Below are positions 12,574-16,943 of a stretch of DNA of 16,943 bases, one piece after another. A model generated the notes under the pieces. The model was not told where the DNA came from and did not search any database. It saw only the letters and a list, made by a program, of their open reading frames with translations. Origin of the DNA: Ruminococcaceae bacterium UBA5401. GTDB taxonomy: Bacteria > Bacillota > Clostridia > Oscillospirales > Acutalibacteraceae. The translations under genes were made by a program, and so were the position numbers. The DNA is taken from contig DHOB01000069.1 in the NCBI GenBank assembly GCA_002409675.1, forward strand, positions 12,451-29,393, read 5' to 3'. The stretch's first letter is position 1, and every line of letters starts with the position of its first letter.

Positions 12574-15500
12574 GCAGAAACTGGACGGAAGAGCAGAAGG
12601 ACGCCATCCGGGCGCGGGGCGGCACGCTGCTGGTCTCGGCGGCGGCCGGCTCCGGCAAAACCGCGGTGCTGGTCCAGCGCGTGCTGGAGCGCCTGACGGA
12701 CCCCGTGCGCCCGACCGACGCCGACCGGCTGCTCGTGGTCACGTTCACCCGGGCGGCGGCTGCGGAGATGAGCGGGCGCATCGAATCCGAAATCGCCCGC
12801 ATGCTCGAAAAAGACCCCGAGAACGCGCACCTGCGCCGGCAGCAGCTCCTGCTGCCGCGCGCCCACATCAGCACCATCGACAGCTTCTGCGCCGACCTTG
12901 TGCGCCAGAACTTTTACCGGCTCGGCGTCGCACCGGATTTCCGCGTGCTGGACGACAGCGAGGACACGGTGCTCCGTTCGGACGCGGCCGACCAGGCGCT
13001 GCGGGAATTTTACGAGCGGGGGGACGCGGCGTTCTACGAGTTCGTCGAATCCTTTTCTTCCGGCCGGGACGACGCCGGGGTCGCCCGCACTGTGAACCGG
13101 CTGTACGATTTTGTGCGGTCGCACCCGTTCCCGCGCCGCTGGATGAAGGAAAAAGCGGAGCTGTACGGCGCGGGCCGGCCGGCCGGAAAGACGGTCTGGG
13201 GCCGGACGCTGCTCGCCTTCGCGCGGGACGCCGCCGACTACTGCATCTCCGTGACGCGGGATTCCCTCGCCCGCGCGGCGGAGGATGAAAAAATCGCCGC
13301 CGCGTATTCCGACGCCTACCGCTCCGACCTCGCCGGGCTGAACGGCCTTGCGGAGGCGGTAAGCGCCGGCGACTGGGACCGCGCCGGCGCGGCCGCCCGG
13401 AACTTCGCGTTCCAGAAGCTCAGACCCCTGCGCGGCTACGGCGGCAGCCCGCTCAAAAACCGCCTCTCCGCCGCGCGGAGCGAGGTCAAAAGCACGGTCG
13501 GCAAAATCGCGTCGCTGTTTTCCGCGACCGAAGAACAGTGCGCCGGCGACATCGCCCGGCTCGACCCTATCGTCCACAAGCTGTTCGAGGTAACCGTCCG
13601 CTTTTCCGAGATTCTCGACCGGATGAAGGGCGAGCGCCACGCCGTCGATTTCAGCGATTTGGAGCACCTCTCGCTCCGCCTGCTGGTGCGCGAGACGGAG
13701 CACGGCTTTGAGCGCACGCCGGAGGCCGCGGAGCTCGCGTCCTCGTTCGATGAAATCATGGTGGACGAGTACCAGGACACCAACGAGACGCAGGACCTGA
13801 TTTTCCGCGCCGTATCGCAGGACGATAAAAACCTGTTTCTGGTCGGCGACGTCAAGCAGAGCATCTACCGCTTCCGCCAGGCCATGCCGCAGATTTTCCT
13901 GCGGCGGCGCGGCGCCCTTCCCCGCTATGACCGAAGGGCAGACCGGTACCCGGCCTGCGTGGTGCTGGGCCGGAATTTCCGCAGCCGGGCGGGCGTGACG
14001 GACGCCGTCAATTTCGTATTCCGCCAGCTGATGAGCCGCCAGACCGGGGAGCTGGATTATACGAAAGAGGAGGAGCTGGTCCCCGCGGCGGAATACCCGC
14101 CGAGCGACGAAGCCGCGGCGGAGCTGGACGTGATCGACCTTTCCGGCGAAGGGGAGGCGCAGGACGCGGTGGCGGCCGAATGCCGGCTGATTGCGGAGAA
14201 GATTTACGCCCTGACCGACGGCACGCCGAGGATTTCGGAAAACGGGAAGCTGCGCCCGGCGACCTACCGCGACTGCTGCATCCTGCTGCGCAGCGCGAAC
14301 CGCCCCGCGCACGACTATGTGCGGGAGCTGACCGCGCTCGGCATCCCCGCATGGGCGGACACGACGGGCGGCTTTTTCGAGGCGCCCGAGGTCAATACCG
14401 CCCTGTCCCTGCTGCGCGTGATCGACAACCCGATGCAGGACATCCCGCTCCTCTCGGTCATGATGTGCCCCATCTACGGCTTTACCGCGGACGATATGGC
14501 GAAAATCCGCCTGAAGGCCCGCGCGGGCCGGCTGTATCCGGCCGTGGCCGCCTTTGCGAAGGAGGACGAAAGGACCGCCGCGTTTCTGGACGAGATTGAG
14601 GATTTCCGCACGCTGGCGGCGACCCTGCCCTCCGACCGGCTGATCCGCGCCGTATTCCAAAAAACCGGCTACCCCGACTTGGTCCAGGCGATGCCGAACG
14701 GGGAGCTTCGCCTCGCCAACCTGCGGCTGTTGCTGGAGTACGCCAGAAAATACGAGGCTTCCGGCTACAACGGGCTGACGGGTTTTCTGCGCTTCCTCGA
14801 GCGGATGCAGAAGAGCCGGGGGGACCTGTCCGCGGCATCCGCCCTCAGCGAATCGGCCAACGTCGTGCGGGTCATGAGCATCCACCGCGCCAAGGGGCTG
14901 GAGTTCCCGGTCTGCATCCTCGCGGGCTGCTCCCGCCGCTTCAACCGGGACTCCCCCGACGTGCTGCTGCACCCGGAGCTGGGCCTCGGAATCCGGCTGC
15001 GCGGGGCGAACGGCGTGCGCTACGACACCATGCCGCGCGAGGCGGTCGCGCTGGAGCTGGAGCGCGACGAGATGAGCGAGGAGCTGCGCGTGCTCTACGT
15101 CGCCATGACGCGCGCGAAGGAGAAGCTGATTCTCGTCACCGCGCTGCGGGACGCGGAAAAAACGCTCGCACGCCTCGCGCCCCGGCTCACCGGCGAGGCC
15201 CGGATTCAGCCCTACGCCGTCCGCTCCGCCGCCAGCATTTCGGACTGGCTGCTGCTCTGCGCGCTGCGCCACCCGGACGGCCGGCCGCTGCGCGCGCTCG
15301 CCGGCGCCCCGGAGAGCGTCGTCCTTCCGGCGCGGCAAAGGTGGGAAATCCACCTCGTCCGGCAGAAGGAGCAGGAGGAGCTTCCCGCCCGGGAAGAAGC
15401 CCCCGCCGCCGAACCCGACGGGGGTCTGATGAAAAAAATCGCCGCCGGTCTCGATTATGTGTATCCCTACGCCGGCCTGAACGGCGTCTGCGCAAAGGTG

Positions 15501-16109
15501 GCCGCCTCGGAGCTGGCGGAAAAGAAGTTCGCCGCCCGGTACGCCGCGGTTTCGCGCCCGGCCTTCCTCAGCGAGCGCGGGCTGACCGCCGCGGAGCGCG
15601 GCACTGCGCTGCACGCCTTTCTGCAGTTTGCGGATTACCGCCGCGCCGCGAAAGACCCCGGAGCCGAGCTGGGCCGCCTGTGCGAATCGGGCTTTCTGAC
15701 ATCCGCACAGGCGCAGGCCGTGGACCTGCCGCGCGCGCGGGCGTTCCTTTCCGGCCCGCTGGCGGAACGCATCGCCGCGTCGCCGCACGCCGAGCGCGAG
15801 TTCCGCTTCTCGGTCGAGATTCCGGCGGGCCGCGTCAATCCGCAGCTGCCCCCGGCGCTGCGGGACGAATCCGTCGTCCTGCAGGGGGAGGCGGACTGCG
15901 TGTTCGAAGAAGCGGGCGGGCTGGTCCTCGTGGATTACAAGACCGACCGCACCGCCGACCCCGCCGCCCTGTGGGAGCGGTACCGGGAGCAGCTGGACCT
16001 GTACCGCTTCGCGCTGGAGCAGTGCACCGGCAAAAAGGTGCGGGAATGTCTGCTGTATTCGTTTTACCTGAACGCGGAGGTCCGCGGCCCTGAAAATCAC
16101 AAAAAATAG
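12570..16109 (+). CDS. addA: ATP-dependent helicase/nuclease subunit A
   Basis: AddA is the motor and 3'-strand nuclease subunit of AddAB. The 1,179-residue product is of normal length. UvrD-type helicase motifs appear in order: Q motif WTEEQKDAI (5-13), Walker A AAAGSGKTA (24-32, Lys30), Ia VVTFTRAAAAEM, II DEYQD (399-403), III FLVGDVKQSIYRFRQA, IV LGRNFRSR, V VMSIHRAKGLEFPV and VI LRVLYVAMTRAKEKL. The C-terminal RecB-family nuclease has QGEADCVF and DYKTDR (Asp1122, Lys1124). ATG 12570 is chosen over the much longer open frame that runs back to 11508, because it overlaps the addB stop, has GGGAGGG (12555-12561) at a good distance and gives the standard N-terminus MSRNWTEEQ. The upstream extension is a high-GC shadow of addB. 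Confidence 0.98.
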   Translation: MSRNWTEEQKDAIRARGGTLLVSAAAGSGKTAVLVQRVLERLTDPVRPTDADRLLVVTFTRAAAAEMSGRIESEIARMLEKDPENAHLRRQQLLLPRAHISTIDSFCADLVRQNFYRLGVAPDFRVLDDSEDTVLRSDAADQALREFYERGDAAFYEFVESFSSGRDDAGVARTVNRLYDFVRSHPFPRRWMKEKAELYGAGRPAGKTVWGRTLLAFARDAADYCISVTRDSLARAAEDEKIAAAYSDAYRSDLAGLNGLAEAVSAGDWDRAGAAARNFAFQKLRPLRGYGGSPLKNRLSAARSEVKSTVGKIASLFSATEEQCAGDIARLDPIVHKLFEVTVRFSEILDRMKGERHAVDFSDLEHLSLRLLVRETEHGFERTPEAAELASSFDEIMVDEYQDTNETQDLIFRAVSQDDKNLFLVGDVKQSIYRFRQAMPQIFLRRRGALPRYDRRADRYPACVVLGRNFRSRAGVTDAVNFVFRQLMSRQTGELDYTKEEELVPAAEYPPSDEAAAELDVIDLSGEGEAQDAVAAECRLIAEKIYALTDGTPRISENGKLRPATYRDCCILLRSANRPAHDYVRELTALGIPAWADTTGGFFEAPEVNTALSLLRVIDNPMQDIPLLSVMMCPIYGFTADDMAKIRLKARAGRLYPAVAAFAKEDERTAAFLDEIEDFRTLAATLPSDRLIRAVFQKTGYPDLVQAMPNGELRLANLRLLLEYARKYEASGYNGLTGFLRFLERMQKSRGDLSAASALSESANVVRVMSIHRAKGLEFPVCILAGCSRRFNRDSPDVLLHPELGLGIRLRGANGVRYDTMPREAVALELERDEMSEELRVLYVAMTRAKEKLILVTALRDAEKTLARLAPRLTGEARIQPYAVRSAASISDWLLLCALRHPDGRPLRALAGAPESVVLPARQRWEIHLVRQKEQEELPAREEAPAAEPDGGLMKKIAAGLDYVYPYAGLNGVCAKVAASELAEKKFAARYAAVSRPAFLSERGLTAAERGTALHAFLQFADYRRAAKDPGAELGRLCESGFLTSAQAQAVDLPRARAFLSGPLAERIAASPHAEREFRFSVEIPAGRVNPQLPPALRDESVVLQGEADCVFEEAGGLVLVDYKTDRTADPAALWERYREQLDLYRFALEQCTGKKVRECLLYSFYLNAEVRGPENHKK

Positions 16110-16110
16110 A

Positions 16111-16137
16111 CAGGGCGGGTTGCGCCCTGCTTTATTC
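16111..16137 (+). terminator. Intrinsic terminator after addA
   Basis: CAGGGCG (16111-16117) pairs with CGCCCTG (16123-16129) across a GGTTG loop, followed by CTTTATTCT. It begins two bases after the addA stop and separates addBA from the response regulator. Confidence 0.7.
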
Positions 16138-16172
16138 TATAAACGATAAGCCGAAAACCGAGGTGCATGCCG

Positions 16173-16907
16173 ATGAACAAGCCGCTGATTCTTGTTGTGG
16201 AGGACGACAAGGCCATCCGCAAGCTGATTACCACGACTCTGGAGACGCAGGGGTACCTGTACCATACAGCCGCGACGGGGGAGGCCTCTATTTTCGAGTC
16301 CGTCTCCAAGCAGCCGGACGTGATTATCCTGGACCTGGGCCTGCCGGACATGGACGGCGTGGACCTGATTAAAAAGGTCCGCACCTGGTCGAACACCCCC
16401 ATCATCGTGGTCAGCGCCCGCAGCGAGGACAAAGACAAAATAGATGCCCTGGACGCCGGCGCGGACGACTACCTGACGAAGCCGTTCAGCGTGGACGAGC
16501 TGCTCGCGAGGCTGCGGGTCAGCCTCCGCCGCGTCCGCTACGACCGCGAGAAGCTGCCGAAGGATTCCCCCGTTTTTGTCAACGGCGGTCTCAAAATCGA
16601 CTATGCGGCGGGCGGCGTCTGGCTGGACGGCAAAGAGGTTCACCTGACCCCGATCGAATACAAGCTGCTCTGCCTGCTGGCGAAAAACGTCGGCAAGGTC
16701 CTGACCCACAATTTCATCCTGCATGAAATCTGGGGCAACTATTCCAACAACGTTTCCGCGCTGCGCGTTTTCATGGCGACCCTCCGCAAGAAAATCGAGA
16801 AAAACCCCTCGCAGCCCCGATATATCCAGACGCATATCGGCGTCGGGTACCGGATGCTGCGGGTGGGCGACGAAGGCAAACCCTCCGGGGAGAATTCCGG
16901 AGACTGA
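16173..16907 (+). CDS. kdpE: OmpR-family response regulator, KdpE type
   Basis: KdpE regulates the high-affinity potassium pump kdpFABC with the sensor kinase KdpD. The 244-residue product has a receiver domain with acidic residues Glu10-Asp11, phospho-acceptor Asp54 in IILDLGLPDMDG, Ser81 and Lys103 in LTKPF. The winged-helix domain (about 140-235) shows LTPIEYKLLCLL, GKVLTHNFILHEIWG and YIQTHIGVGYRM. The stretches VSARSEDKDKIDALDAGADD and LTPIEY follow E. coli KdpE closely, which is why I prefer KdpE to a generic OmpR member. ATG 16173 is chosen because GAGGTG (16160-16165) lies seven bases upstream; the in-frame ATG at 16167 is too close to it. No kdpD or kdp pump gene is in the window, and no gene overlaps its end; the last 36 bases hold nothing I can name. 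Confidence 0.85.
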   Translation: MNKPLILVVEDDKAIRKLITTTLETQGYLYHTAATGEASIFESVSKQPDVIILDLGLPDMDGVDLIKKVRTWSNTPIIVVSARSEDKDKIDALDAGADDYLTKPFSVDELLARLRVSLRRVRYDREKLPKDSPVFVNGGLKIDYAAGGVWLDGKEVHLTPIEYKLLCLLAKNVGKVLTHNFILHEIWGNYSNNVSALRVFMATLRKKIEKNPSQPRYIQTHIGVGYRMLRVGDEGKPSGENSGD

Positions 16908-16943
16908 GGCGGAGCGGAACCCTTGGATTTTCCGTTCTATTTA

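Noticed and set aside
12351..16100. A 1,249-codon open frame on the minus strand opposite addA, and similar long minus-strand frames at 1164-4391, 8836-10515 and 10945-12477
   Set aside because: They mirror strongly supported plus-strand genes, show no recognisable domains, are rich in Arg, Gly, Ala and His, and run across gene boundaries and terminators; they result from GC-rich third positions lacking stop codons on the opposite strand.

Overview
The window reads as a chromosomal segment of a GC-rich, endospore-forming member of the Clostridia, most likely of the Ruminococcaceae/Oscillospirales type. The grounds are four sporulation proteins (SpoVM, a SipL-like protein, SpoIVA, SpoIIR), a Gram-positive AddAB pair instead of RecBCD, strong Shine-Dalgarno sites and intrinsic terminators. 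All genes I support lie on the + strand, with no gene-free stretch longer than about 200 bases. I see no RNA genes, insertion sequences, phage genes, CRISPR arrays or signs of recent transfer.

Region 1 (about 1-4390) is a spore-envelope block: thiN (thiamine pyrophosphokinase), a 52-residue hydrophobic protein, a 26-codon spoVM, a strong terminator, then a SPOCS/LysM protein (sipL-like) and spoIVA, closed by a second strong terminator. SpoVM anchors the SpoIVA ATPase to the forespore outer membrane, and SipL links SpoIVA to the coat in clostridia, so three interacting parts of the coat base lie side by side. The order thiN-spoVM matches Bacillus subtilis. The 52-residue and spoVM genes are not in the supplied translations or are too short for routine gene calling.

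Region 2 (about 4416-6665) has a good vegetative promoter, a perfect 18-bp palindrome in the leader, and a translationally coupled pair: a DUF2156 (MprF catalytic-domain-like) protein and an AlaX-type alanyl-tRNA editing protein. The pairing hints at aminoacyl-tRNA-dependent chemistry.

Region 3 (about 6667-9129) holds pyrG (CTP synthase) behind a consensus sigma-A promoter, then spoIIR, the forespore signal that triggers pro-sigma-E processing.

Region 4 (about 9167-16137) is the addB-addA operon (double-strand-break repair helicase-nuclease) with its own extended -10 promoter, a 4-base ATGA overlap and a terminator. Region 5 is a complete kdpE-type response regulator without a visible sensor kinase before the window ends.

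Nothing here is a wholly unknown system. The most interesting points are the compact spoVM-sipL-spoIVA neighbourhood with an unnamed small membrane protein, a SpoVM that lacks the conserved proline, and the DUF2156-AlaX pair with a possible operator.
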